In this document: piece after piece, positions 32,262 to 41,656 of the stretch
Layout: each line of letters opens with the position of its first letter
Position numbering within the stretch: position 1 is the stretch's first letter
Assembly (NCBI RefSeq): GCF_007003975.1
Contig: NZ_VFTC01000011.1
Span: 62,001-126,000, forward strand
Reading direction: 5' to 3'
Origin: Mesorhizobium sp. WSM4306
Lineage (GTDB): Bacteria; Pseudomonadota; Alphaproteobacteria; Rhizobiales; Rhizobiaceae
DNA length: 64,000 nt
Translations under genes and position numbers: made by a program
Notes under the pieces: model-generated
What the model was told of the DNA's origin: nothing
Seen by the model: only the letters and a program-made list of their open reading frames with translations
The model's database searches: none

Positions 32262-32747
32262 CTAGAGCGGTTTGCCCAGCCATTCGCGATAGAAGCCTTC
32301 TAGATCCGGCTCGAAATCGTGAACAATGGGATAGCCGGGCGCCGCCGCCTCGACCTCGTGCATGGTGCCGCATTCCGGGCAGATGAATTCGCGGATTTCC
32401 ATCCACTGCGGATCGGGGATATCGCTGTTGGGGTAGATTTCGCGCAGCGCCTCCTCGGTGTTGCGCACGATGATCGCGGCCTTGAGCTTCCAGTTCTTGC
32501 GGTAGTCGCCGAAGGAGTGGCCGCATTCGCAGCGGGTGATCCGCTCATCGCCGCTCTGGCAGATGAAGAGGTGATCCGAGACCGGCAGCAGGATCGGGTC
32601 CTTCCAGGCGACACGGTCCTGATAGACGGCGACCATCTTGAAGAAGCGGTCATCATCCTTGTAAGCGCTCATGATGCGCCTTGTCTGCGGCCAGGGCAGC
32701 TTGCCGGCGGCCAGATCGCCGAGGACTTCCTTGCTGTACGAGGTCAT
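32262..32747 (-). CDS. acxC: Acetone carboxylase gamma subunit
   Basis: Small subunit of the ATP-dependent enzyme that carboxylates acetone to acetoacetate. The 161-aa protein opens SYSKEVLGDLAAGKLPWPQT, with VAVYQDRVAWKDPILLPVSD. Two Cys pairs, CECGHSF and CPECGTMHE (near residues 70 and 122), form a metal-binding site. GGAG lies about 8 nt ahead of the ATG at 32747, which overlaps the acxB stop as ATGA. The order acxA-acxB-acxC is the known one. Confidence 0.92.
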   Translation of the reverse strand: MTSYSKEVLGDLAAGKLPWPQTRRIMSAYKDDDRFFKMVAVYQDRVAWKDPILLPVSDHLFICQSGDERITRCECGHSFGDYRKNWKLKAAIIVRNTEEALREIYPNSDIPDPQWMEIREFICPECGTMHEVEAAAPGYPIVHDFEPDLEGFYREWLGKPL

Positions 32748-34948
32748 GGCTTTGCTCCCGGCATGAAGATCGATTTGGCGTCGACGGTCCAAAACTCACT
32801 GAAATCTTTGGTGAAGCGCGACGAAAGCTTGATCGCGCTGGCATACATTTTCTTCACTTCCGGCGCGAAGTCGGCCTTCTCGACGCGGCTTCGCTCGGCG
32901 TCGATCCAGTCCGAAACCGGTATTGCCTTGGCCAGACGCTGCTTGCGCATGGCGGCGCGGCGTTCGACGGTGGCATCGATATCGGCAAGGGGATAGCCGT
33001 CGGCGTCGTCCTTCAGCACGATGCCGAAAACCTGGGTCGCCGCTTCGCGGGTGAGGTAGCCGTTCTCGACATCCCATGCACTCTTGATCGGATCGCGCTC
33101 CAGCGCGTCGCCGTAACCGCCACCGCCATTGTAGGAATGGCTGAAGATGTCACCGGACTTGTGCGGCAAGGTGATGTAGGGGCCCTCGACCAAAACATGG
33201 TCGCCGCCGATGTTCTTCTCATAGTCGGAGACATGCGGGTCGATGCCGGGCGCATGCGCCAGCGGTTCGCCTTTGGCCGCCAGTTCATGGATGTTGGAAT
33301 TGCGCACGGCGCGATGCTTCTGGCAGGTCGGCGCCGGATAGCCGCCGCACATGCCGCCATTGTCGAACACGCGCGAGGAGTGCTCGGAGGTGTGGAGCCG
33401 CAGATGCGAGGTCTTGTTGATCAGCCAGGTCGAGACGAAGGAACAGCCGCCGCGATATTTGCCGGCGCCGCCCGAATTGGGGACGATCGAGCGGCCGATA
33501 TAGACCATCGGCATGGACTGTTCCCAGACCTCGATGTTGCCCATGTCGGATTCCGGATTCCAGCCGACATAGGCGGTGTCAAGGCCATCGGCGATGGCCA
33601 GCGCGCCGGAGCCGGCGGCGGCGCATTCGAAATGCGCCATGCCGAATGGCGTGCCGTACTGGCTTTCGCCGCCCATCTCGATCATCGGGCTGTTGACCTG
33701 GCCGACGAAAGCTTCCTCGACGAAACCGCGGGCGACGAAGCCGCGCGACAACAGCCGCTGGAACACACCATAGGCCGGCAGCAGCAGCGCCCATGAGGTG
33801 GCGGTCGCCACCATCTCGTTGTCGGGGTTGGTCCAGGTGCCATGCGGCAGTTTCAGCTCGGTCGCCATCCAGGCGCCATCATTGACCAGGCCTTCGAAAT
33901 TCATGTGCTGGGTCAAAGTGACGAACATGCCGCCATCCATGCCGGCCGGCGTGCAGTTCATCGAATGGTAGCCCCAGGGCTGGGTGCCCTCGAAGTCCAT
34001 GGTGATCTTGCCGTCGGTGGTGATCTCCATCTCGATCGGGATGTTGTAGAGCCAGTCAGGATCGCCGAGCAGCTGGAAGCCGGGCTTGCCGGCGGTGACG
34101 TGGCCATAGAAAGTGTGGCCGCGATAGATGCCGGGAACGGTGAGCTGCCGGGTGCGGGCGAGTTGGGCGCGGCGGCCTTCCTCGATGAACTCCTTCGACA
34201 CCTTCATCCAGTAGTCGAGGCCGATCTCCGAGATCAGCTGCTTGACGCTTTCGCGCATGTCGATGCAGGAGGCGACCTTGGCCTTCTCGTCGAGCACCCA
34301 ATAGATCGGCATCCTGAGATTGCGCTCGCAGCGGATGACATAGTCGCGGCGAATTTCGTCATTCTCGCCGATTTTCTCGGCGCAGACGAACAGGCCTTCA
34401 GTGAAGCGTTCCTGTGCGAGACAGACGTCGCCGCCAGGCGTGATGCCGCCAGCCTCCAACTCGTGGCAAACCGCACCGGCCCAGCCGACCAGCGTGCCTT
34501 CATGGAAGATCGGCACCACGTCCATGACATCAGGCACCTGCACGGTGCCGATGAAGGCGTCGTTGTTGGCGAAGATGTCGCCTTCGCGGATCTGCGGGTT
34601 TTCCTCGTAATTGTTCTTGATCATCCATTTGATGAAACGGCTCATCGTATGGACATGCACCATGATGCCGTTGGACAGCGCGATGGCGTCGCCCTCGGGC
34701 GTATAGATGGCCACCACCATCTCGCCGACCTCGCGTACGCCGGGCGAGGCCGAGATGCGGCGGGCCATTTCGCGTGCCGAGACGCAATAGGCGCGCAGCT
34801 TGGTGTGCAGAGTCTCGAATTTCAGCGGATCCTGGTTGCGCAGATGGAGTTCCGTGATGCCGTCATAGCAGCCGGTCTCTTCCATCAGCCGTTCGGATTC
34901 GATCAGCCGTTCGCGGAGGCGCAGGGCGGAGGCGGGTTTGTCCAGCAT
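32744..34948 (-). CDS. acxB: Acetone carboxylase alpha subunit (HyuB-like)
   Basis: Large subunit (734 aa) of acetone carboxylase, in the hydantoinase B/oxoprolinase family. VHVHTMSRFIKWMIKNNY, GDIFANNDAFIGTVQVPD and EGTLVGWAGAVCHELEAGG carry conserved Asn, Asp and His residues of the family's metal-binding region. NSPMIEMGGESQYGTPFGM and VPNSGGAGKYRGGCSFV occur further on. The start at 34948 has GAAGGG 8 nt upstream and leaves 14 nt to the acxA stop. Full-length for the family. Confidence 0.93.
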   Translation of the reverse strand: MLDKPASALRLRERLIESERLMEETGCYDGITELHLRNQDPLKFETLHTKLRAYCVSAREMARRISASPGVREVGEMVVAIYTPEGDAIALSNGIMVHVHTMSRFIKWMIKNNYEENPQIREGDIFANNDAFIGTVQVPDVMDVVPIFHEGTLVGWAGAVCHELEAGGITPGGDVCLAQERFTEGLFVCAEKIGENDEIRRDYVIRCERNLRMPIYWVLDEKAKVASCIDMRESVKQLISEIGLDYWMKVSKEFIEEGRRAQLARTRQLTVPGIYRGHTFYGHVTAGKPGFQLLGDPDWLYNIPIEMEITTDGKITMDFEGTQPWGYHSMNCTPAGMDGGMFVTLTQHMNFEGLVNDGAWMATELKLPHGTWTNPDNEMVATATSWALLLPAYGVFQRLLSRGFVARGFVEEAFVGQVNSPMIEMGGESQYGTPFGMAHFECAAAGSGALAIADGLDTAYVGWNPESDMGNIEVWEQSMPMVYIGRSIVPNSGGAGKYRGGCSFVSTWLINKTSHLRLHTSEHSSRVFDNGGMCGGYPAPTCQKHRAVRNSNIHELAAKGEPLAHAPGIDPHVSDYEKNIGGDHVLVEGPYITLPHKSGDIFSHSYNGGGGYGDALERDPIKSAWDVENGYLTREAATQVFGIVLKDDADGYPLADIDATVERRAAMRKQRLAKAIPVSDWIDAERSRVEKADFAPEVKKMYASAIKLSSRFTKDFSEFWTVDAKSIFMPGAKP

Positions 34949-34962
34949 GGCGTTCGCCCTTC

Positions 34963-37104
34963 TCAAGCGTGGGTGTAGTGCAGCAGCGTCCATTCATCGA
35001 CATGGACACGGTCTTGCGGGTGAACGACGAGCGTTGTCGCCGGGTGTTCGATGATGGCCGGGCCGATGACCTCGTGGCCGGGCAGCAGCAGGTCCATCTC
35101 GTAGAGATTGGCCTTGTGCCAGCGGCCGCCAATATAGGCTTCACGCACGCCCTTGTGGGCGGATGCTGGATCCGACTTGCCGAGCGGGCGCTTGAGCAGT
35201 ACCGGCTTGACCTTGTCGGCGGTGGCGATCAGCCCGAGCTCGGTGATGGTGAAGCCGGCTTCGCCATAGCGCGACACGCGATGGTTGACCTTGGCATAGA
35301 CCGCCTCGAACTCGTCGATGACCTTGCGCATGTCGTCGGCCGAATTGACCGCGGCCAAGGGTGCCATGACTTCGACATCCTCGAGCTGGCCGGTGTAGCG
35401 CATCATGAGGAACGGCACGGTCTTGATCTTGTCGCGTGCGTGGCCGTCCTCGATCATTTCATCGACCGCCGCCTTGGTCAGATCGTTCCAGACATTGGTG
35501 ACCTTCTTGCCGAAGGCGAGCAGTTCGTCATCGCTTGCCCGCGCGCCGATGTCGTGCTGCGTCGACACCGAGTGGCGGCGCATGAAATCGGCGGTGGTGC
35601 AGCCGAAGGCCGAGAAGGCGGCGGCGAACTGGAAGGTGATGATGTCCTTGAAGCCGATGCCCCTGGAACAGCCGGCCAAGTGCAGCGGGCCAGAGCCGCC
35701 ATAGGACAGCAGGGTGAATTCGGAAGGATGGATGCCCTGGCCGGAAATGACGCGGCGCAGTGCGTTGTTGGCGTCGGCTTCCAGCATGTCGATCATGCCT
35801 TCGGCCGCCTCGTCGACGCCGACGCCAAGGATGCTGGAGCACTTTTCCTCGAAGGCCTTGCGCGCCTTCTCGACCTGCAGCACGACCTTGCCGCCCAAGA
35901 AATAATACGGGTTGAGGCGGCCGAGGATAGCATCGCAATCGGCGATGGTGGGTTCGGTGCCACCCTTGGCGAAGCAGATCGGGCCGGGATCGGAGCCGGC
36001 GCTTTCCGGCCCGAGCGAGACCTTCTTGGTCAGCGGGTCGACCTTGAGGATCATGCCGGCGCCGGCGCCGATCGTGTCGAGATGCAGCGTCGGCACGTTG
36101 AGCTTGAAACGGTCCATCAGCGGTTCGTTCTCGATCCGGGTCTGGCCGCGCGAAATGACGCCCATGTCGAATGAGGTGCCGCCCATATCCGAGCAGATCA
36201 GCGAGTCGTTGCCGATTAGCTTGCCGACATAGGCGGCGCCCAGAATGCCGCCGATCGGGCCGGAGATCATGGTTTCGTGCAGGCGCGGATGGTTGATCGA
36301 GGTCAGGCCGCCGAAGGACAGCAGCGTCTGCACGCCGTATTTGAAGCCGTATTTCTTCGAGACGTCCTCGATGCCCTTGAGCTGCTTGCGGCCACGCGAC
36401 GTGGCGTAGGCCTCGATCAGAACCGAGTTCAGCCGCGACTGTTCGCGAATGACCGGACGGACTTCGTGGCTGGTGTAGACGAGGATGTCGGCGCCGGCCT
36501 TCTGCACTTCCTCGCGGCAGATCTCGGCGATGCGCTTTTCGTGCACGGGATTGACGTGCGAGAAGATGGTCATGATGCAGATCGCCTCGACCTTGTCGGC
36601 GATCAATTTTTTCGCGGCGGCAGTGACTTCATGCTCGTAGAGCGGCAGCACGATGTCGCCGAACTGGTCGATGCGCTCGGTCACGCCATGGGTGCGGCGG
36701 CGCGGCACCAGCGGATCGGGGTGGTGGTGGGTGACCGCATGCAGGCGGTCGGCATAGGAATAATCCGCCCAGGCCTGCAGGCCGCGGCCCATCAGGATCA
36801 TGTCCTCCAGGCCCTTGGTGGTGATCAGGCCAAGCTTGCGGCCGGTGCGCGACAGCAGCGTGTTGAGCATTCCGGTGCCGGAATAGAGCACGACGTTGAC
36901 GCCTGAAAAGAGCGCCTCCAGCGAGATGCCCCAGGCATCGGCCGCGTCTTCGGCCGAGGCCAGGAAGCCCTCGGCCTCGTTATTAGGCGTGGTCGCGGAT
37001 TTGCCGATCTTGAAGTGGCCGTCCTGATCGACAAGGATGGTGTCGGTCATGGTGCCGCCGGCGTCGATGCCGATGACGATGGGGTTGGTAGTGATCTGGT
37101 CCAC
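34963..37104 (-). CDS. acxA: Acetone carboxylase beta subunit (HyuA-like)
   Basis: ATP-using subunit (713 aa) of acetone carboxylase with an actin/Hsp70-type fold. VIGIDAGGTMTDTILVDQDG is the first phosphate loop, DMGGTSFDMGVISRG the second, and LSYGGSGPLHLAG a later nucleotide-binding motif. It starts the acxA-acxB-acxC operon and is divergent from a LuxR-type regulator, with 110 bp between them. The subunits together phosphorylate acetone and bicarbonate and join the fragments to give acetoacetate. Confidence 0.93.
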   Translation of the reverse strand: MDQITTNPIVIGIDAGGTMTDTILVDQDGHFKIGKSATTPNNEAEGFLASAEDAADAWGISLEALFSGVNVVLYSGTGMLNTLLSRTGRKLGLITTKGLEDMILMGRGLQAWADYSYADRLHAVTHHHPDPLVPRRRTHGVTERIDQFGDIVLPLYEHEVTAAAKKLIADKVEAICIMTIFSHVNPVHEKRIAEICREEVQKAGADILVYTSHEVRPVIREQSRLNSVLIEAYATSRGRKQLKGIEDVSKKYGFKYGVQTLLSFGGLTSINHPRLHETMISGPIGGILGAAYVGKLIGNDSLICSDMGGTSFDMGVISRGQTRIENEPLMDRFKLNVPTLHLDTIGAGAGMILKVDPLTKKVSLGPESAGSDPGPICFAKGGTEPTIADCDAILGRLNPYYFLGGKVVLQVEKARKAFEEKCSSILGVGVDEAAEGMIDMLEADANNALRRVISGQGIHPSEFTLLSYGGSGPLHLAGCSRGIGFKDIITFQFAAAFSAFGCTTADFMRRHSVSTQHDIGARASDDELLAFGKKVTNVWNDLTKAAVDEMIEDGHARDKIKTVPFLMMRYTGQLEDVEVMAPLAAVNSADDMRKVIDEFEAVYAKVNHRVSRYGEAGFTITELGLIATADKVKPVLLKRPLGKSDPASAHKGVREAYIGGRWHKANLYEMDLLLPGHEVIGPAIIEHPATTLVVHPQDRVHVDEWTLLHYTHA

Positions 37105-37214
37105 GGGTCGCCTTCCCTCTTCGAGAATGACCGCAAGCTAGAGGTTCGGTGCCGGATCGCGCCATATGCCTAAAGACACAATGACCGCGCGGCTGACATC
37201 GCCGAGAACAGGGC

Positions 37215-37994
37215 ATGCGCATGAGCACTATCTGGGGGCCGCTGGCAAAAGCGATCGCCGCCACCGGTACGGACAGGCATGTCGACTGCCTGATCGACCT
37301 GATCGGCGCGGACATCGAGCACGACTTGGTCACCGTGACGCGTTATTCGGCGACGCAAACGCCGGAGTTCATCAAGCACCGGCGCTTCTCGGACGAAATG
37401 GTCCGGCGCTATCTCGACAATTACTATGTCTTCGACCCCTTCTATGCCTCGTGGCGGCGTGAGCGGAGGCTCGGAATCATGCCGCTGAAGCGGCTTGCCG
37501 ATGACGAGGCCAAGCGCGGGCAGTACATAGCCGGTTTCCTGGCGCAGTCGGAGATCAGCGACGAGGTCGGGATTATGCTTGCCGATGGCGGCGACTGGTG
37601 CCTTGGCATTTTCCTCGACCGCTCGACCACATCGTTCAAGGACAGCGAGATCGCACTGTTGGATGAGCGGCTGCCGGTGTTCGAAGCCCTGCATGCGCTC
37701 GACATCAAGGCGCGTGGAACTGAGTTCTCCCGCACCTCGGCGCCGACCGGCCCCGGCGCCTCGCCGCAGCAGAAGCCGACCATCCCGACGAGCCTGTGGC
37801 CGGAGCTTTCGCTGCGCGAACGTGAACTCGTGCAGCTGATCCTGGCGGGACATCCAACCGCCAACATCGCCGAGCGGCTCGGCATCACCGTCGGCACGGT
37901 GAAGAACCATCGTCGCCGCATCTACGACAAGCTCGACATCACGACGGAACGGGAGCTGTTCTTGCAGTTCTTCCAGCACCGGGCGGACGGTTAG
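37215..37994 (+). CDS. LuxR-family regulator with autoinducer-binding-like domain
   Basis: A 259-aa regulator. The N-terminal half resembles the LuxR signal-binding domain: YYVFDPFYASWRRER holds the conserved Asp-Pro pair and GDWCLGIFLDR the later part, but not every acyl-homoserine-lactone contact can be confirmed. The C-terminal HTH is clear: LSLRERELVQLILAG, ANIAERLGITVGTVKNHRRR. It is divergent from acxA, so it probably controls acetone carboxylase. No luxI-like gene is in view. ATG 37221 has better Shine-Dalgarno spacing than 37215. The stop overlaps the convergent LysR gene by 4 nt. Confidence 0.85.
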   Translation: MRMSTIWGPLAKAIAATGTDRHVDCLIDLIGADIEHDLVTVTRYSATQTPEFIKHRRFSDEMVRRYLDNYYVFDPFYASWRRERRLGIMPLKRLADDEAKRGQYIAGFLAQSEISDEVGIMLADGGDWCLGIFLDRSTTSFKDSEIALLDERLPVFEALHALDIKARGTEFSRTSAPTGPGASPQQKPTIPTSLWPELSLRERELVQLILAGHPTANIAERLGITVGTVKNHRRRIYDKLDITTERELFLQFFQHRADG

Positions 37995-38926
37995 GGACTG
38001 GTTGCCTCTGACTGACCCCGCGTCCCCCGACGGATAGTGTCGATGAGCGCGCGGAGCGCAGGCGCCATCTGCCGCTGCGCTGGATAGCACAGATAATAGC
38101 CGGGAAAGGGCGCCGACCAGGCCTCGAGCAGCGGGACGAGGCGCCCTTCGGCGATATGCGCATCGATCAGCTGCTCGCTCGCGAAGGCGATGCCGAGCCC
38201 GTCGACCGCCGCCTGCACGCCAAAGTCCTTCCGGCTCGAGATGACAGGCCCTTCCACGGCGACCTCGAACCACTTGCCGTCCGCCATGAACTCCCATTTG
38301 TACGGGGTCGTCTGGCCAGGCCATCGCCAGCCGATGCAGCTATGGGCGAGCAGGTCGCGCGGGTGCGCAGGTGTTCCGCGTCGCGCGAGATAGTCGGGTG
38401 AGGCGACGGCGGTTTGTCGCAGTTCGGGACCGAGCTTCACCGCGATCAGATCCTTGTCGATGACCTCTCCGAGCCGAATGGCAACGTCATAGCCCTCAGC
38501 GACGATGTCCACCACGGTGTCGTCGAGCGTGACGTCCAGCACCACCTGCGGATAGGCATCGCTGAATGCCCGCAATATGGGCGTCAAATAGAGGCTGGCG
38601 GCCGTGTGAAAGCAGTGCATCCGCACTGTCCCGGCGGGGTGGGCTCGGCTTTCGCTTGTTTCACCCAACGCCTCGCCGAGTTGATCGACGGCGGGCTTCA
38701 CGCGCGCGAAAAGTTTGGCGCCTGCCTCGGTCAGGGAGACGCTTCGCGTGGTCCGATTGAACAGGCTGACGCCGACGCGCTCCTCGAGCCCGCGGACCAT
38801 CTGGCTCAGGGCCGAAGACGACACACCGAGCTTCTCCGCAGCGCGACTGAAATTGAGCGAGCCCGCCACGGCCACAAAGGCGCGGAGCTGATTGAAATCG
38901 CCAGCAGACGGAAGGACAGGGTCCAT
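37991..38926 (-). CDS. LysR-family transcriptional regulator
   Basis: A 311-aa LysR-type regulator. The N-terminal wHTH contains QLRAFVAVAGSLNFSRAAEKL, GVSSSALSQMVRGLEERVG and LFNRTTRSVSLTEAG. The effector domain has GTVRMHCFHTAASLYLTP and YDVAIRLGEVIDKDL, typical of the subgroup similar to DsdC/PgrR regulators of small oxidoreductases. It is divergent from the NTF2-fold gene at 39039, with about 110 bp between them. That arrangement usually means the regulator controls the neighbour. Confidence 0.9.
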   Translation of the reverse strand: MDPVLPSAGDFNQLRAFVAVAGSLNFSRAAEKLGVSSSALSQMVRGLEERVGVSLFNRTTRSVSLTEAGAKLFARVKPAVDQLGEALGETSESRAHPAGTVRMHCFHTAASLYLTPILRAFSDAYPQVVLDVTLDDTVVDIVAEGYDVAIRLGEVIDKDLIAVKLGPELRQTAVASPDYLARRGTPAHPRDLLAHSCIGWRWPGQTTPYKWEFMADGKWFEVAVEGPVISSRKDFGVQAAVDGLGIAFASEQLIDAHIAEGRLVPLLEAWSAPFPGYYLCYPAQRQMAPALRALIDTIRRGTRGQSEATSP

Positions 38927-39038
38927 AATCACCCATGATTGAGTAGCTCAGCTAATAAGGCTGGTAAGGCCGCGCCGGTTAAACGCGGCTTGGGAAACCC
39001 TTATAGCAAGCGCATCGCCAGACCTGAAGGGAACCATC

Positions 39039-39431
39039 ATGACCACGTCAGACATCCAATTGCCGGGAATAGATAAGTTGGCCGCTCTGGCTCAAACCTA
39101 CTTCGATGCCGCCCATGACATGGATGCCGACAAGTTTGCTTCCATCTTCCACGAGGCGGCTTTTGTTACGCGGAGAGGCGAAAACGACACCGTCGTCGTG
39201 ACCCCCGTCGCCGCCTGGCTGGATACCGTTCGGATGCTGAAGCCCCCGCGAGAAGCCGGTGCCGAGCGCAAAGACCAGATTCTCTCGATCAACCTGGTGC
39301 GCGACATGGCGCTGCTCAAGATCAGCCTTCGAATCCCTCCGCGTGAGGTGACTGACCTGCTGTCGTGCTTCTTCCTCAACGGCCGCTGGCAAATCGTCCA
39401 GAAGGTGTTCAACGCCGAACCACTTCGCTGA
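39039..39431 (+). CDS. NTF2-like (SnoaL/lumazine-binding type) protein
   Basis: A 130-aa cytoplasmic protein with the NTF2 fold. LAALAQTYFDAAHDMDADKF is the first helix pair, FHEAAFVTRR follows, and the C-terminal strand pattern is LSCFFLNGRWQIVQKVFNAE. Members of this family are often small enzymes or binding proteins induced by an adjacent LysR regulator. No catalytic residue set is recognisable. AAGGGAA lies ahead of the ATG. Confidence 0.75.
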   Translation: MTTSDIQLPGIDKLAALAQTYFDAAHDMDADKFASIFHEAAFVTRRGENDTVVVTPVAAWLDTVRMLKPPREAGAERKDQILSINLVRDMALLKISLRIPPREVTDLLSCFFLNGRWQIVQKVFNAEPLR

Positions 39432-39452
39432 TCGATTCGATCGAAATCGCCG

Positions 39453-40034
39453 TCAGTCGTGCAATTGCCGGGAAATCGGTGGACCGACCGTGAAATCGGA
39501 GAAGGTGACCTCAAACCCCTCGCGCTGCGGCGAACAGCACATCATGCCGACATCGACGCTTTTTGAGATCGGGAAATAGGCAAGCCGCACCGGTTTCCAG
39601 TGGCCGTCGGTCGCATCCAGATACTGGATGCGGATCGCCTCGGCGTGGCGGGTCAGACGGATGCGCACCCCATTCGGATCGTTGGGGATGCTGACCAGCG
39701 ACCAGTCGGAGGTGTCGTTGGTGACGACAACGGAAAAATAGGCCAGCCCGTCGGTGTATTCGATGCCGGCCTTGACCCAGTGCGTTTCGCTCAGCCGCAG
39801 CATCAGCCCGGCCTGGTCGTAAAGCACCTTGTAATCGCCCTTGACGGTGACTTCGGCGCTGAAGTCACCCTCGACCGGGCGATAGAGGAAATGACCATTG
39901 TCGCGCCAGAAGCCGTAAAAGGTCTCGCGCCAGAAATCGGTTTCCTTGCCGGTGCGTACATGAACCGTGTCGTCACCGAACACATGATGCGCCGGCGGGT
40001 TGAGCCAGGTCAGGCCCTCTTTTGCCGATGTCAT
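39453..40034 (-). CDS. DUF1349 (concanavalin-like) protein
   Basis: A 193-aa beta-rich protein of the DUF1349/YesU family, which has a concanavalin-like jelly-roll fold. LTWLNPPAHHVFGDDTVHVRTG opens the protein, FYGFWRDNGHFLYRPVEGDF and AGLMLRLSETHWVKAGIEY are characteristic, and it closes EVTFSDFTVGPP. There is no signal peptide. It follows the aldehyde dehydrogenase gene by 15 nt on the same strand, so a role in sugar-acid use is possible. The start is either ATG 40034 or GTG 40046. Confidence 0.8.
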   Translation of the reverse strand: MTSAKEGLTWLNPPAHHVFGDDTVHVRTGKETDFWRETFYGFWRDNGHFLYRPVEGDFSAEVTVKGDYKVLYDQAGLMLRLSETHWVKAGIEYTDGLAYFSVVVTNDTSDWSLVSIPNDPNGVRIRLTRHAEAIRIQYLDATDGHWKPVRLAYFPISKSVDVGMMCCSPQREGFEVTFSDFTVGPPISRQLHD

Positions 40035-40049
40035 CGGTTCACCCACCGA

Positions 40050-41489
40050 TTAGCCGGCAAATGTATAGGCTGTCTTCACCGTGGTGTAGAACTCCGCGGC
40101 GTAGCGGCCCTGCTCGCGCGGACCGTAGCTCGAACCCTTGCGGCCGCCGAATGGAACGTGGAAATCGACGCCGGCGGTCGGCAGATTGACCATCACCATG
40201 CCGGCTTCGGAATTGCGCCGGAAATGCGTGGCGTGCTTGAGGCTCGATGTGCAGATGCCAGAGGTCAGGCCAAAGGGCGTGTCATTGGCCACCGCCAGCG
40301 CTTCGTCATAGTCCTTGACGCGGATGACGTTGGCGACCGGCCCGAAGATTTCCTCGCGCGAAATGCGCATGGCGTTGGTGCTCTCGGTGAACAGCGCCGG
40401 CCTGAGATAAAAGCCGGGTGTTTCGCGATCGAGCCGCTCGCCGCCGAAAGCGAGCTTGGCGCCTTCCTGACTGCCGATGGCGATATAGTCCTCGTCCTGC
40501 TTCAGCTGGCTCGCATCGACGACCGGTCCGATCTGGGTCTTGGCGTCGAGCGCATCGCCGATGACGAGTTTGTCCAGGCGCTCCTTGAGCGCGGCGACGA
40601 AGCGGTCGTGAATGCCTTCGGTCACCACCAGGCGCGACGAGGCCGTGCAGCGCTGGCCGGTCGAGAAATAGGCGCCGTTGATGGCGCAATCGACCGCTAT
40701 GGCGAGGTCGGCGTCATCCAGCACGACCAGCGGGTTCTTGCCGCCCATTTCGAGCTGGAATTTGCGCATGTGTTCGACACTTGCTGCAGCGACGCGTTTT
40801 CCGGTGCCGACCGAACCGGTGAAGGTGATGGCGTTGAGGTCGGGGCTGTCGAGCATGGCCTGGCCGACCACCGAGCCCTTGCCCATGACCAGATTGAGCA
40901 CGCCTTTCGGCAGGCCGGCGCGGTGCAGGATATCAACAATGGTCCAAGCGCTTTCGGGGACGAGTTCGGCCGGCTTGAAGACGATGGTGTTGCCGTGGGC
41001 GAGCGCCGGGGCGATCTTCCAGGTGGGAATGGCGATCGGGAAATTCCACGGCGTGATGATGCCGACGACGCCGACGGCTTCACGGGTGATCTCGACGCCG
41101 ACGCCCGGACGCACGCTGGGAACCAACTCGCCTGACAGGCGCAGCGTCTCGCCGGCGAAGAAATCGAAGATCTGGGCGGCGCGGATGGTCTCGCCAATGC
41201 CCTCGGCCAGCGTCTTGCCCTCTTCGCGCGACAGCGAACGGCCGATCTCATCCTTGCGCGCCATGATCTCGTCCGAGGCCTTTTTCAGCACGCTGTGACG
41301 GGCGAGCGGCGCCGAGCGCGACCAGGCCGGGAAGGCGGCTTTCGCGGCTGCAATCGCCTGCTTGGCCTGTTCGGCGCCGGCCGAGGCATATTCGCCAACG
41401 ACATCGCCGGTGTCGGACGGGTTGATGTTGCGCGAGCCGGCTTCGCCGACCCACTCGCCATCGATCAGATTCTTGCGGAACAGGGTCAT
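40050..41489 (-). CDS. Aldehyde dehydrogenase, 2-ketoglutarate-semialdehyde type
   Basis: NAD(P)-dependent aldehyde dehydrogenase of 479 aa. The C-terminal half resembles 2,5-dioxovalerate (alpha-ketoglutarate semialdehyde) dehydrogenases that finish pentose, aldarate and hydroxyproline breakdown. ITPWNFPIAIPTWKIAPAL, TFTGSVGTGKRV, the general base in LEMGGKNPLVV and the nucleophile Cys in TGQRCTASSRLV are present. EIFGPVANV is the family's late signature. AAGGAA lies 8 nt before the ATG at 41489. Substrate is inferred from similarity. Confidence 0.85.
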   Translation of the reverse strand: MTLFRKNLIDGEWVGEAGSRNINPSDTGDVVGEYASAGAEQAKQAIAAAKAAFPAWSRSAPLARHSVLKKASDEIMARKDEIGRSLSREEGKTLAEGIGETIRAAQIFDFFAGETLRLSGELVPSVRPGVGVEITREAVGVVGIITPWNFPIAIPTWKIAPALAHGNTIVFKPAELVPESAWTIVDILHRAGLPKGVLNLVMGKGSVVGQAMLDSPDLNAITFTGSVGTGKRVAAASVEHMRKFQLEMGGKNPLVVLDDADLAIAVDCAINGAYFSTGQRCTASSRLVVTEGIHDRFVAALKERLDKLVIGDALDAKTQIGPVVDASQLKQDEDYIAIGSQEGAKLAFGGERLDRETPGFYLRPALFTESTNAMRISREEIFGPVANVIRVKDYDEALAVANDTPFGLTSGICTSSLKHATHFRRNSEAGMVMVNLPTAGVDFHVPFGGRKGSSYGPREQGRYAAEFYTTVKTAYTFAG

Positions 41490-41656
41490 GTCGCGGTTTC
41501 CTTGTAATTGTTCACTGGCGGTGCCGTATGTCTGAACCATTTATCAGACAAATGACGACACTGTGAGGGGCGAAGTGACGCTGGCGACTGGATAGCCGAT
41601 GCCACGCGGCTGCGAAAGCCGCGACCTCAAAATGGACGATATGAAGCGGGCCTTTG

